Origin: CAYLLN01 sp033762315
Lineage (GTDB): Bacteria; Planctomycetota; Planctomycetia; Pirellulales; Pirellulaceae
NCBI GenBank assembly: GCA_033762315.1
Contig: JANRLS010000188.1
Coordinates: 1 to 29,429, forward strand
Direction of reading: 5' to 3'
Length of the DNA: 29,429 nucleotides
The notes beneath the pieces were generated by a model. The model did no database searches, was not told where the DNA came from, and saw only the letters and a list, made by a program, of their open reading frames with translations. The position numbers and the translations under genes are program-made. Positions 7,642-15,774 of the stretch are shown here, piece after piece; positions within the stretch are counted from its first letter, which is position 1; every line of letters starts with the position of its first letter.

Positions 7642-7704
7642 ACAGAATCATGGTCCACACAATCCTGTTTCGGCAGGGCATGATTCTGTGGACCATGATT
7701 CTGT
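7642..7704. repeat. Long inverted repeat between convergent genes
   Basis: Two 23-base arms (7642-7664 and 7682-7704; arm core CAGAATCATGGTCCACACAA) are complementary with a single mismatch. An inner CCTG/CAGG pair (7664-7667 and 7674-7677) extends the stem and leaves a TTTCGG loop. The right arm also contains TGATTCTGT twice (7681-7689 and 7696-7704). It lies between the stops of the propeller gene and the dipeptidase gene. It could be a bidirectional terminator, without T tracts, or a copy of a mobile repeat. Confidence 0.8.
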
Positions 7705-7710
7705 CACTCG

Positions 7711-8952
7711 CTACTTCCCTTCCGTCTTCAGCTTCTCCGCAACCTCTTCCGCTCGCTGCATCACGCGCAGAATATTCCCGCTCATGACTTTGTGGATGTC
7801 GTCCGCCTTCCAGCCGCGGTTGAGCAGCTCTTGCGTGATGAGCGGATAGGTCGAAACATCCTCCAGCTGTGCCGGCACCTTCATAATCCCGTCGTAGTCG
7901 CTGCCGATTCCGACCGACTCGACGCCGGCGATTTTGGCAACGTGCTCGATGTGATCAACAACGTCGTGCAGATTGCCGGCGGGATAGGGATTCTGGGCCT
8001 CCCACCGCTTGCGCTCGCGCTGAAAGTCTTCTTCCTTGGGAAACTGGGCCCGCAACTCGCGATTCTTGTCGAACATCTTGGCCAAAATCGCCGCCGACTC
8101 GGAGACTACAAAGCCCGGAAAGAAATTGATCATCACCACGCCGCCGTTTTCCTGCACCAGCTTCAAAATGTCGTCCGGCACGTTGCGGGGATGGTTGGCG
8201 ATCGCCCGCGCCGAACTGTGCGAGTAGATCACCGGTGCCCGGCTGATGCGCAGCGCGTCGCGCATCGTGTCGTCGGAAACGTGCGACAGATCGACCAGCA
8301 TGCCCAGGCGGTTCAGCTCCCGCACAACCTCCTCGCCGAACGGTGACAAGCCGCTGCTCTTCCCTTTGTCGGTGGCGGCATCGGCCCAGGCGAGCGTGTC
8401 GCTGTGGGTTAGCGTCAGATAGCCAGCGCCCAGCTTGTGCAGCCGGCGGAGATTTTCGAGCGAGTCCTCGATGCAATGTCCCCCTTCGACGCCAATCAGG
8501 CTGGCAATTTTGCCGCTCTTTTGGATGCGGAGCACGTCGCTGGCCGTGCGGGCCTGCTCGAACACATCGGGATAGCGGCGGAGCATTTCTTGCACGAGCT
8601 CGATCTGCTCCAGCGTCGTTGCCAGGGCGGTGCCGTTTTTGGCCGTTTCGGCCGGCACATAGACGCTCCAGAACTGCGCCCCGACATTCCCCGCCCGCAG
8701 CCGCGGAATGTCGGTGTGCATCGCCGGCTGGGGCTGGCGAATGTCGCGCTTGACGAACGAACCGCCGACCTTCGTCCGCAATTCCCACGGCAAATCGTTG
8801 TGGCCGTCGAACACAAAGCCGGCCGCATGCACGCGGCGGGCCTCGTCGGTCAGCACTACCGGGCCGCGCGCCGGCGGCGTGCCTTGGGCAAATAGCGATC
8901 CCGACGCGGCAAGCAGCAAGAGCTGGCCGATAGCAAGCTGGCGGAAATACAT
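7711..8952 (-). CDS. Secreted membrane dipeptidase (peptidase family M19)
   Basis: The 413-residue protein has a Sec signal peptide (about 1-22, QLLLLAASGSLFAQ) and then a complete M19 renal-dipeptidase-like TIM barrel. This family hydrolyses dipeptides, including some with a D-residue, with two zinc ions. All five expected metal ligands are present at the family spacing: His51 and Asp53 (FDGHNDLPW), the bridging Glu156 (GVEGGHCIED), His224 (VDLSHVSDD) and His245 (IYSHSSAR). The substrate-pocket segment GIGSDYDG follows later. I choose the ATG at 8952; the frame extends to 9135, but that would hide the signal peptide behind 61 unlikely residues. It probably recycles dipeptides in the periplasm. 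A promoter candidate at 8998-9027 is divergent from the next gene. Confidence 0.92.
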   Translation of the reverse strand: MYFRQLAIGQLLLLAASGSLFAQGTPPARGPVVLTDEARRVHAAGFVFDGHNDLPWELRTKVGGSFVKRDIRQPQPAMHTDIPRLRAGNVGAQFWSVYVPAETAKNGTALATTLEQIELVQEMLRRYPDVFEQARTASDVLRIQKSGKIASLIGVEGGHCIEDSLENLRRLHKLGAGYLTLTHSDTLAWADAATDKGKSSGLSPFGEEVVRELNRLGMLVDLSHVSDDTMRDALRISRAPVIYSHSSARAIANHPRNVPDDILKLVQENGGVVMINFFPGFVVSESAAILAKMFDKNRELRAQFPKEEDFQRERKRWEAQNPYPAGNLHDVVDHIEHVAKIAGVESVGIGSDYDGIMKVPAQLEDVSTYPLITQELLNRGWKADDIHKVMSGNILRVMQRAEEVAEKLKTEGK

Positions 8953-8997
8953 GACGAAGATCCGATGGGAGGCGGAATCGGGCGAGGTGGCGGCACG

Positions 8998-9027
8998 ATT
9001 ATGACGGATTTCTCCGCCCTGCGGCAA
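8998..9027 (-). promoter_or_regulatory. Candidate promoter of the M19 dipeptidase gene
   Basis: On the minus strand TTGCCG (9027-9022) and CATAAT (9003-8998) are 18 bases apart. The matches to consensus are 4/6 and 5/6. The -10 box lies 45 bases before the ATG at 8952. Confidence 0.4.
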
Positions 9028-9037
9028 TCGCTTGACC

Positions 9038-9067
9038 TTGGTGGCGCGCCGGCCGCGTGCGTATAAT
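9038..9067 (+). promoter_or_regulatory. Candidate promoter with perfect TATAAT
   Basis: A perfect TATAAT lies at 9062-9067. A weak TTGGTG (9038-9043) is 18 bases upstream; a better TTGACC at 9032-9037 is too far away (24 bases). It would drive the gene at 9122 and is back to back with the dipeptidase promoter. Confidence 0.5.
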
Positions 9068-9109
9068 CCCGGCCCGCGCGGGATCGCGCGGCTGCTAGCG
9101 GACGCCAAC

Positions 9110-9117
9110 AAGGAGGT
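9110..9117 (+). promoter_or_regulatory. Strong ribosome binding site fixing the start at 9122
   Basis: AAGGAGGT matches the anti-Shine-Dalgarno sequence fully and ends four bases before the ATG at 9122. This rules out the in-frame upstream start at 9032. Such a full site is unusual in this window. Confidence 0.8.
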
Positions 9118-9121
9118 TGTC

Positions 9122-9880
9122 ATGGGCCGACTCATCAGTGAAACGATTCTGGGATTCTTCGTGGGGGCGGTGGCAATCCTGGCGCTGGCCGGGCAATCGG
9201 AGCAGGTCTCGCTCGGCCACTTCCGACTGCCGATTCATTTCGAATTTGAATTTGGCGATGCAACGGCCGACGCCGGCCAGGCCGTCGCACTGCCGGCGGC
9301 GAGTTTCACAACGACTACCACCGTCAGCGACGTGCCACCGCCGCGGGAATTTGAACAGATTCGCGAGCCGCGGCAGGTGTGCGGCAGCCCGCTGGAAGGC
9401 TCGGTGCTCGTCGAGGGTGTGCCCCCCGAACAGTTGCAAAGCGAGTTCAATTCGGGCCTGCGAACCGTCTGCCAAGAGGCCGCAACGCCGATTTGCGTGG
9501 CCACATCTCCCGCGGGCTGCCCGATCGCTTCGTCCACGGTCACGGTGTCGTCGCCGACAATTGCCGTGACTCCCGCCTCGGCGTTGGCCGCGAGCGAGGT
9601 GTGCGACGATCTCGATGCCACGGCGGCGCGGCTGTATGCTTTGGCCGCCGCCTATGAGGAGCAAACCTATTACGAGCGGGCCGACGAAGTGCGGTCCCTC
9701 GCCCGCAACCTGCGCAACCAGTCGCAGTTCATCGCCCGGGAAGTTGCCATTTCGCCGCCGGTTGAAACCGCCGCCCGCCCGGTTAGCACTCCCGAACCTC
9801 CCCAGGCCAATCCGCCCGCTTTGCCCGCCGCGTCTCCCGTGGTCGAAGCCCCTTCGGACCCGACCAACCCCGATTCGTAG
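9122..9880 (+). CDS. Membrane-anchored hypothetical protein with Pro-rich tail
   Basis: I do not recognise this 252-residue protein. It has one N-terminal membrane segment (about residues 8-24, TILGFFVGAVAILALAG) without an obvious cleavage site, so it is probably anchored with the rest outside the cytoplasm. Residues 60-75 are Thr/Pro-rich and there are five cysteines (87, 117, 125, 133, 161). A predicted helical stretch follows at about 160-208 (DATAARLYALAAAYEEQTYYERADEVRSL in two parts, TPR-like or coiled). The end (211-252) is proline-rich. The start is fixed by a full Shine-Dalgarno site. It has its own promoter and a good terminator, so it is probably a single-gene unit. The function is unknown. 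Confidence 0.75.
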   Translation: MGRLISETILGFFVGAVAILALAGQSEQVSLGHFRLPIHFEFEFGDATADAGQAVALPAASFTTTTTVSDVPPPREFEQIREPRQVCGSPLEGSVLVEGVPPEQLQSEFNSGLRTVCQEAATPICVATSPAGCPIASSTVTVSSPTIAVTPASALAASEVCDDLDATAARLYALAAAYEEQTYYERADEVRSLARNLRNQSQFIAREVAISPPVETAARPVSTPEPPQANPPALPAASPVVEAPSDPTNPDS

Positions 9881-9906
9881 GCCTGGGCAGCGATATCCTC
9901 GGCATG

Positions 9907-9934
9907 AGCCCCGTCGCATTGGCGGGGCTTTTTC
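9907..9934 (+). terminator. Rho-independent terminator
   Basis: AGCCCCG (9907-9913) pairs perfectly with CGGGGCT (9923-9929) over a 9-base loop and runs into TTTTT (9929-9933). It sits 26 bases after the stop of the hypothetical gene and is the clearest terminator in the window. Confidence 0.85.
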
Positions 9935-9988
9935 TTGCGCGGGTAGAATGGCGGGAAGTTCATTCCCATTCTCATCGCCGGCTTTTCA

Positions 9989-10135
9989 ATGAGCAATGGC
10001 GAAGAGCTCGGCCTCCTCCTGCTCATCCCGGCAATCGTGGTGGCGGTCCGCTGTCGAGACTCGGCCGGTCAATTGACCACCTGGGGGAGACTAGCTCTGC
10101 TGCTCTTGTTTTCCATATGGATCTTCTCGCGCTAA
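9989..10135 (+). CDS. Possible 48-residue membrane microprotein
   Basis: This short ORF encodes 48 residues with two hydrophobic segments, LGLLLLIPAIVVAV (7-20) and LALLLLFSIWIFSR (35-48). They are joined by a short polar loop with charged residues (RCRDSAGQLTTWGR). That layout is typical of a small two-helix inner membrane protein. The ORF lies directly behind a strong terminator and 40 bases after a TAGAAT hexamer (9944-9949). No Shine-Dalgarno site is visible, and the gene is shorter than usual calling limits. The hydrophobic pattern is unlikely from random GC-rich DNA but not proof. It could be a real small protein of unknown role or chance. Confidence 0.4.
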   Translation: MSNGEELGLLLLIPAIVVAVRCRDSAGQLTTWGRLALLLLFSIWIFSR

Positions 10136-10434
10136 CTCGCGACTTGGCTTCCGCTCCGCAATAACTGCGGGGAATCGGTAATCTCGCCCCACTAGCGAAT
10201 TGACTATCGGCCCCGCTCTTCCCACAATAGCTAGTAGCGGCATTGGGTTGCCGTGCCGGCGGTTGAGTTGCGCTTCGTCCCGTGGAGCGGCGTCTATCGG
10301 ACATTCGTCCGCGGATCGCTCCTGCAGAAGAGGCCATCAGGGACGAGCAGCGTGTGGCTCGCTCCAGTCTGCGCCGGCGGGGGTTTCGCACTGTCGGCAG
10401 CGCTCCATTGCCGGCGAAAACAGAGAGGCGCCAA
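10136..10434. promoter_or_regulatory. Leader region of the secretion locus with promoter candidate
   Basis: TTGACT (10200-10205) and CACAAT (10223-10228) are exactly 17 bases apart and match the consensus 5/6 and 4/6. Transcription from there would give a leader of about 200 bases before the GTG at 10435. A small hairpin CCGCA-ATAAC-TGCGG lies at 10154-10168. AGAGAGG at 10422-10428 is the likely ribosome binding site. The frame of gspE is open upstream to a GTG at 10282, but that part has no family resemblance. Confidence 0.4.
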
Positions 10435-12162
10435 GTGGCTCGCAAAGGGGATTTCACCGAGATTTTGCTCCGCAAGCGAATCATCAGCCAAGATCAGCTC
10501 AACGAAGCCAAACAGGTGGCCAAAGAGACGAACGTCAATCTGGCCGAGGCTCTGATCAAGCTGGGCTACGCCTCGGGCGAAGACGTGATGCGGGCCGTCG
10601 CCCAAGAGCACGGCCGCGACTACATCGACCTGACCGAAGTAACGATTCCCGAATCGATCATCGAGCTCGTCCCCGAATCGGTCGCCCGCGAGAATTTCAT
10701 CCTCCCCCTGGCCGAGGAAGACGACGCACTCAAAGTGATCGTCAGTGATCCGTATGACATCGATACGGTCGAAAAGCTCCGATTTATTCTGAATCGGCGG
10801 ATTGAAATCGCCCTGGCCCCCAAAGACAAAATTCTGGAGTCCATCAACCGGTACTACAGCCAGGTCGAAGGGGAATCGGCCGACTCGGTGCTCCAAGAGT
10901 TTACCGACACCGCCATCGACTTTACCGAAACCGAAACCACCGCTTCGGTGGGGGCGAATGAGGCGGTCGATGAAAACAGCGCACCGATCGTCCGGCTGGT
11001 GGACTTAATGATTAAGGAGGCGGTGCAGCTGCGGGCCTCCGATATTCACGTCGAGCCGTTCGAGGAGATCGTCCGCATACGCTATAGAATTGATGGCATT
11101 TTGCACAAGCGCGACAGCCCCCCCCGCCGTTTGCTGGGGGCGATCGTGTCCCGTATCAAGATTCTGGGAAAGATGGACATTGCCGAGCGGCGACGCCCCC
11201 AAGACGGGCGGATCAAGATTACGGCCGGCGATAAAGACCTCGACCTGCGGGTGAGCATCCTCCCCTCGGTGCATGGCCAGTCCGTGGTCATGCGCATCTT
11301 GGATAAGGACAACATCAAGGTCGGCGTCAAGCAACTGGGGCTATCGGAGGAGAACTTCAATCAATTCGGCCAGCTGATTCGCCGGCCCAATGGGATTGTC
11401 CTCGTCACCGGGCCAACCGGTTCCGGCAAAACCACCACCCTCTATGCCGCCCTCAATAACCTGAACCGACCTGATCGAAAGATCATCACTGCCGAGGATC
11501 CGGTCGAGTATTACCTGCCCGGCATCAATCAGGTGGAGGTGAAGCACAATATCGGCCTCGACTTTTCCCGCATCATTCGGGCGATGCTGCGGCAAGCACC
11601 GAACATCATCCTGGTCGGCGAAATGCGCGACGAGGAGACGGCATCGATGGGTATTCAGGCTTCCCTCACTGGACACTTAGTTTTTAGCACTCTGCATACG
11701 AACGATGCGCCCAGTGCCGTAACACGCATGGTCGATATGGGAGTTCCCAATTATCTGGTCGCTTCGAGCGTCATTGCGGTGCTTGCGCAGCGTTTGGTTC
11801 GGATCATTTGCCCCAAGTGCAAGCAGCCGATTCAGCTTTCTGACGCAGTGCTGCGCGATGCGGGCATCCCCCCGCAAGTGGCAGCCCAGGCGACCTTTAT
11901 GAAGGGGAAGGGTTGCGCGAACTGCAACAAGGGTGGCTTCCGCGGCCGGCAGGGAATTTTCGAGCTGATGCTGATTCAGTCCAAGATTCGGGAGATGATC
12001 TTTAAGAACGTGTCGGCCGTCGAAATTCGCAAAGTCGCCATAAGTCTTGGCATGAAAACGCTTTACGTCGATGGTATCCGCAAGGTGATGCGCGGCATGA
12101 CGACACTCGAAGAGGTGTATCGCAACGCCAAGCGGACCGAGCAGGACGTGATTGCAGGGTAG
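10435..12162 (+). CDS. GspE/PilB-type secretion ATPase (copy 1)
   Basis: This 575-residue cytoplasmic hexameric ATPase drives assembly of a pilus or pseudopilus. The N-terminal MshEN/GspE-N domain is at about 1-130 (ISQDQLNEAKQVAK, GYASGEDVMRAVAQEHG). The catalytic part has SDIHVEPFEE, Walker A GPTGSGKTTT at 326-335, the Asp box around ITAEDPVEY, Walker B ILVGEMRD near 391-398 and the His box HTNDAPSA. A zinc-binding tetracysteine is present: C459, C462 (CPKC), C494 and C497 (CANC), as in GspE/PilB and unlike PilT. I choose the GTG at 10435 because it follows AGAGAGG with a 6-base gap and the N-terminus RKGDFTEILLRKR fits the family. A GTG at 10282 would add 51 unrelated residues. It is the first gene of the locus; pilT follows after 415 bases. 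Confidence 0.93.
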   Translation: MARKGDFTEILLRKRIISQDQLNEAKQVAKETNVNLAEALIKLGYASGEDVMRAVAQEHGRDYIDLTEVTIPESIIELVPESVARENFILPLAEEDDALKVIVSDPYDIDTVEKLRFILNRRIEIALAPKDKILESINRYYSQVEGESADSVLQEFTDTAIDFTETETTASVGANEAVDENSAPIVRLVDLMIKEAVQLRASDIHVEPFEEIVRIRYRIDGILHKRDSPPRRLLGAIVSRIKILGKMDIAERRRPQDGRIKITAGDKDLDLRVSILPSVHGQSVVMRILDKDNIKVGVKQLGLSEENFNQFGQLIRRPNGIVLVTGPTGSGKTTTLYAALNNLNRPDRKIITAEDPVEYYLPGINQVEVKHNIGLDFSRIIRAMLRQAPNIILVGEMRDEETASMGIQASLTGHLVFSTLHTNDAPSAVTRMVDMGVPNYLVASSVIAVLAQRLVRIICPKCKQPIQLSDAVLRDAGIPPQVAAQATFMKGKGCANCNKGGFRGRQGIFELMLIQSKIREMIFKNVSAVEIRKVAISLGMKTLYVDGIRKVMRGMTTLEEVYRNAKRTEQDVIAG

Positions 12163-12577
12163 TTCGTATCGCCGATTGACATTCGGGAGGGCCAGGCTCC
12201 CGCCGAGCCGTTCCGTGATGGAGTCGAGGACCGGAGCCAGAAGCTAGAGCTTGCCACGCACCTGTCGAACGAACGATCGATCAATCCGTCAAATTCGTTC
12301 CGTCGTTGGCCTGTCGATCAACGATCCGGAATAATCCTTCGCGCTTGGGCGCACCCCTTATCTAGCCAGAGACGCTGGTCGGCGATCGAGGCCCTGGATT
12401 TATTCGTTCGTTCATTCCAGGTTCGCCCGCCAGTTGGAACAGAAATCCTAGGTCCCCTTGGGCGGAATTCTTCACACCGTCCACGAGGCCTATTCATAAT
12501 TGAGGCGTTATCTATTCGCATCGGCAGTCGCTGCCGGAGCGCTCGCGATCGGTCCGCACAGGGAGGCTCGGTATCTC
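12163..12577. other. Intergenic region between gspE copy 1 and pilT
   Basis: No gene is recognised in these 415 bases. A GC-rich hairpin CGGGAG-GGCCAGG-CTCCCG (12184-12202) followed by CCGAGCCG starts 21 bases after the gspE stop; there is no T tract. A second stem, CCTGGA/TCCAGG, flanks the ATTTATTCGTTCGTTCAT stretch at about 12391-12421. The pilT promoter candidate lies at the 3' end. Confidence 0.5.
12471..12500 (+). promoter_or_regulatory. Candidate promoter of pilT
   Basis: TTCACA (12471-12476) and CATAAT (12495-12500) are 18 bases apart, each matching the consensus in 5 of 6 positions. The leader to the ATG at 12578 would be about 70 bases. This suggests that pilT can be expressed apart from the first gspE. 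Confidence 0.5.
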
Positions 12578-13723
12578 ATGGCCACAATTCTCATCGATAA
12601 GTTGCTGCAAGCGGCCGTCAAACAGGGGGCCAGCGATATTCACATCGTCACCAACCAGCCCCCGGTGTTTCGGCTGCATGGGCGCATGCGCAAGCTGGAA
12701 ACTAAAACGCTCGAGCCGGACGACACTGTCGCCCTGATGAAGAGCATCGCCCCCGAACGAGCCCAAAAGGAGCTGCAAGAGAAGGGGAGTGCCGACTTTG
12801 GCTTCGCCTTTGGCGATCTGGCCCGTTTCCGCGTGTCGATCTTCAAGCAACGCGGCAATGTGTCGATGGTGCTGCGTCAGATTCCGAACAACATGCTCAC
12901 CCCCCAGCAATTGGGGTTGCCAGAGGTGTGCGTCAAGCTGGTGCTACGCCCTCGCGGGCTGTTCCTGGTGACGGGGCCGACCGGTTCGGGCAAAAGCACC
13001 ACGCTCGCCAGCCTGGTGAACTACATCAACGAGAACGTCGATCACCACATCATTACCATTGAAGACCCGATCGAGTTCTTCCACTTCCATAAGAAATCGA
13101 CGATCAACCAGCGCGAGATTGGGGTCGATGTCCCCAGTTTTTCGGAGGCGATTCGCCGTGCGTTGCGCCAAGACCCCGATGTGATTCTCGTCGGCGAAAT
13201 GCGCGACCTCGAGACGATCCAGGCCGCCATCTCGGCTGCCGAAACGGGGCACATGGTGTTTGGCACCCTGCACACCAACAGCGCCATGGGCACGGTCAAC
13301 CGCATTATCGATGCCTTCCCCGGCAACTTGCAGGATCAGGTCCGCACGCAGCTTGCCTCGTCGCTGGTCGGCATCGTGGCGCAGACGCTGCTGCCGAAGA
13401 TCGGGGGCGGGCGCTGCGCCGCATACGAAATTCTGGTCGTCACTTCGGGCATCGCCAATTTGATCCGCGAGAACAAGACCTTCCGCATCAGCTCGGCGAT
13501 TCAGACCGGGGCCAAGTTTGGGATGCAACTGATGGACGACGCCCTGTTCAAGCTGTGGCGCGAAGAGAAATGCACGATCGACGACGTGCTTTCCAAGGCC
13601 CACAACCAGGACGACCTCGCCAAGCGGATCGTCAACGCCCAGCGCGGCATGATGGATGACCCCGCGGCGCAATACAAAGGGGAAGACTTGAACGCCGCGC
13701 CCAAGGGGCACGGCGGACACTAG
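12578..13723 (+). CDS. pilT: PilT-type twitching/retraction ATPase
   Basis: The 381-residue protein is a PilT family hexameric ATPase, which powers pilus retraction. Features are the N-terminal ILIDKLLQAAVKQGASDIHI, Walker A GPTGSGKSTT at 133-142, the Asp box IITIEDPIEF, the PilT-typical AIRRALRQDPDVILVGEMRD (Walker B) and GTLHTNSA (His box). It lacks the CxxC pairs of the two GspE proteins and is shorter, as expected for PilT. I choose the ATG at 12578, preceded by GGGAGG at 12561-12566. The frame opens earlier at 12500, but those residues are not family-like. Placing a retraction ATPase inside a pseudopilin locus argues for a dynamic pilus rather than a pure type II secretion system (inference). 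Confidence 0.93.
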   Translation: MATILIDKLLQAAVKQGASDIHIVTNQPPVFRLHGRMRKLETKTLEPDDTVALMKSIAPERAQKELQEKGSADFGFAFGDLARFRVSIFKQRGNVSMVLRQIPNNMLTPQQLGLPEVCVKLVLRPRGLFLVTGPTGSGKSTTLASLVNYINENVDHHIITIEDPIEFFHFHKKSTINQREIGVDVPSFSEAIRRALRQDPDVILVGEMRDLETIQAAISAAETGHMVFGTLHTNSAMGTVNRIIDAFPGNLQDQVRTQLASSLVGIVAQTLLPKIGGGRCAAYEILVVTSGIANLIRENKTFRISSAIQTGAKFGMQLMDDALFKLWREEKCTIDDVLSKAHNQDDLAKRIVNAQRGMMDDPAAQYKGEDLNAAPKGHGGH

Positions 13724-13734
13724 CCCGCGAAGCG

Positions 13735-13868
13735 CGAATTGCCAAATTCCAAGCACCAAATCACAAATCAATCGACCACCTCCAGCTCATTTGTTTCAAT
13801 TTGTTCGAGTTTCGGCATTTGTGTTTTGGTGCTTCACCCTGAACACTGACGACTGACAACCGGCAACC
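13735..13868. repeat. Intergenic repeat element A (pilT / gspE copy 2 junction)
   Basis: The arms AAGCACCAAATCACAAAT (13751-13768) and its near-complement at 13817-13834 (ATTTGTGTTTTGGTGCTT) pair over 18 bases with one mismatch around a 48-base loop. A short tandem ACTGACGACTGACAAC follows at 13844-13859. The AT-rich, simple-sequence style contrasts sharply with the GC-rich genes on both sides. Confidence 0.75.
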
Positions 13869-13874
13869 CACATC

Positions 13875-15593
13875 ATGGCTATTCGTCGCATCGGGCAAAT
13901 CTTCGTCGATATGGGCTTCATCTCGGATGAGCAGCGCGACATGCTGCTCGACGAGCAGCAGCAGCGCCCCGGCACTCTCTTGGGGAAGATCGCCCAAGAG
14001 CTGAACATGCTCACCGAAGAGCAACTCGTGCAGGCCCTCTCCGAGCAGATGGGGATGCAAATCGTCGATCTCTCGGACCTGACGATTCCGCACGACGTGC
14101 TCACCAAGCTCTCCGAGTCGATGGCCCAGCTCTATCGCGCGGTGCCGATCCGTTTCGAGGGGAATCAACTCACCGTCGCCACCTGCGATCCGCAGAACAT
14201 CACCATTCAGGACGAGCTGCGGTCGCTGCTCGGGCACGAAATCAAAATCGTCATCTGCACCGAGAGCGATCTCAAGAAAACGCTCGAGCGCTATTACGAC
14301 TCCGAGCGCGAAACGGTCGAAGGGATCATCGGCGAGATCGAGGACGACCCCGAGCTGACCAAAAAGATGGAAGCCGCCTCGACCGGCGGCGCGCTCGAAC
14401 TGGCCGATGTCGAGGCCCTGGCCGATAGCGCCCCGGTGCGCAAGCTGCTCAACATGGTCCTCCTGCTGGCCATCAAAGACCACGCCAGCGACATCCACTT
14501 CGAGCCGTTTGAAGACGAGTTCCGCATCCGCATCAAGGCCGACGGGGTGCTGTTTGAAATGGTTCCGCCGCCGCGGCATCTGGCCTTTGCAATCACCACC
14601 CGCATCAAGGTGATGGCGAATCTCGACATCGCCGAGCGCCGCCTGCCGCAAGATGGCCGCATCGAGCTCACCGTCGGTGGCCACCCAGTCGATTTGCGGG
14701 TCAGCATCCTTCCCACGCTGTTCGGCGAAAGCGTCGTCAAGCGGGTGCTCGACCGCTCGGTCGTGTCGCTGAGCTTGTCGAAGGTCGGCATGAATCCGGC
14801 CACCATGAAAACCTTTCGCGAAATCATCAACCGCCCCAACGGCATCGTGCTGGTGACGGGGCCGACCGGATCGGGCAAAACCACCACGCTCTATTCGGCT
14901 CTCAGCGAGCTGAACAGCATGGAAGACAAGCTCATCACCACCGAAGACCCCGTCGAATACGAAATCGAAGGCATCGTGCAGGTTCCCATCGATGCCGAAA
15001 TCGGCGTCACCTTCGCCGCCTGCCTGCGGTCCATCTTGCGGCAAGACCCGGACATCATCCTCGTCGGCGAAATTCGCGACCTCGAAACGGCTCAGATCGC
15101 CGTGCAAGCCGCCCTCACCGGCCATATGGTGTTCAGCACGCTGCACACGAACGACGCTCCGAGCACGATCACCCGCATGAAGGACATGGGGGTTCCCACG
15201 TTCCTCATCACCGCCTGCGTCGAGGCGATCCTCGCGCAGCGCCTCGTCCGTCGCGTCTGCAGCCAGTGCCGCGAGGAAGTTGCCCCGTCCGAGGATTTGC
15301 TCGCCGACCTGGGCATGAAGCTCGAAGACATGCGCGGCAAGAAGGCGTTTCGCGGCCGCGGGTGCGAAGTGTGCAACAACACCGGCTACAAGGGGCGCGT
15401 CGGCCTGTTCGAGCTGATGATCATGAACGACCAACTCCGCGAAATGGTGATGAGCGGCGCTTCGGTCGATGAAATGCGGACCGTCGCCAGCAGCTACGGC
15501 ATGGTCACGCTGCGCCAAGCCGGGATGAACTATGCGTTCGAGGGCGTGACGACGCTGGACGAAGTGGTGCGTGAGACGATTCAAGAAGCCTAA
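13875..15593 (+). CDS. GspE/PilB-type secretion ATPase (copy 2)
   Basis: This 572-residue protein has the same layout as copy 1 but is clearly diverged. The N-terminal MshEN-type domains come first (GQIFVDMGFISDEQRDMLL, LNMLTEEQLVQALSEQMG), then SDIHFEPFED, Walker A GPTGSGKTTT at 329-338, ITTEDPVEYE, Walker B ILVGEIRD and the His box HTNDAPST. The tetracysteine is C462/C465 (CSQC) and C497/C500 (CEVC). The protein should be the extension ATPase that acts with the GspF platform encoded 181 bases downstream. Copy 1 and copy 2 may serve two machines or form mixed or alternative hexamers. The ATG at 13875 starts the family-typical N-terminus directly. Repeat elements flank the gene on both sides. 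Confidence 0.94.
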   Translation: MAIRRIGQIFVDMGFISDEQRDMLLDEQQQRPGTLLGKIAQELNMLTEEQLVQALSEQMGMQIVDLSDLTIPHDVLTKLSESMAQLYRAVPIRFEGNQLTVATCDPQNITIQDELRSLLGHEIKIVICTESDLKKTLERYYDSERETVEGIIGEIEDDPELTKKMEAASTGGALELADVEALADSAPVRKLLNMVLLLAIKDHASDIHFEPFEDEFRIRIKADGVLFEMVPPPRHLAFAITTRIKVMANLDIAERRLPQDGRIELTVGGHPVDLRVSILPTLFGESVVKRVLDRSVVSLSLSKVGMNPATMKTFREIINRPNGIVLVTGPTGSGKTTTLYSALSELNSMEDKLITTEDPVEYEIEGIVQVPIDAEIGVTFAACLRSILRQDPDIILVGEIRDLETAQIAVQAALTGHMVFSTLHTNDAPSTITRMKDMGVPTFLITACVEAILAQRLVRRVCSQCREEVAPSEDLLADLGMKLEDMRGKKAFRGRGCEVCNNTGYKGRVGLFELMIMNDQLREMVMSGASVDEMRTVASSYGMVTLRQAGMNYAFEGVTTLDEVVRETIQEA

Positions 15594-15596
15594 GTG

Positions 15597-15741
15597 AGAA
15601 GCACGAAGCTCGAAGCATATACCACGGCAGCAATAGCAATGGTTGAACAGAGAAAGTTGACTTGTTTTGGTCCTTGGAGATTGGAGCTTCGTGCTTGTTT
15701 GGGGTTTTTTGCTTTGGATTTCGGATTTTGAGATTGAACTG
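15597..15741. repeat. Intergenic repeat element B (gspE copy 2 / gspF junction)
   Basis: AAGCACGAAGCTC (15599-15611) pairs perfectly with GAGCTTCGTGCTT (15684-15696). The 3' part reads TTTGGATTTCGGATTTTGAG (15713-15732). The 16-mer TTTGGATTTCGGATTT is shared with element D inside the PilV-like gene. The middle is unlike coding sequence of this genome. Confidence 0.75.
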
Positions 15742-15774
15742 AGTTCGCCGAGAAACTGACCGAGAGGAACCGCC

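Noticed and set aside
9032..9121. Upstream in-frame start of the gene at 9122
   Set aside because: The full AAGGAGGT site just before 9122 decides the start, and the extension would overlap the promoter.
10282..10434. N-terminal extension of gspE copy 1
   Set aside because: The 51 residues are Arg-rich and not family-like; the GTG at 10435 has a ribosome binding site at the right distance.
13844..13859. ACTGACGACTGACAAC as a possible CRISPR or tandem array
   Set aside because: There are only two short units and no spacers or cas genes.
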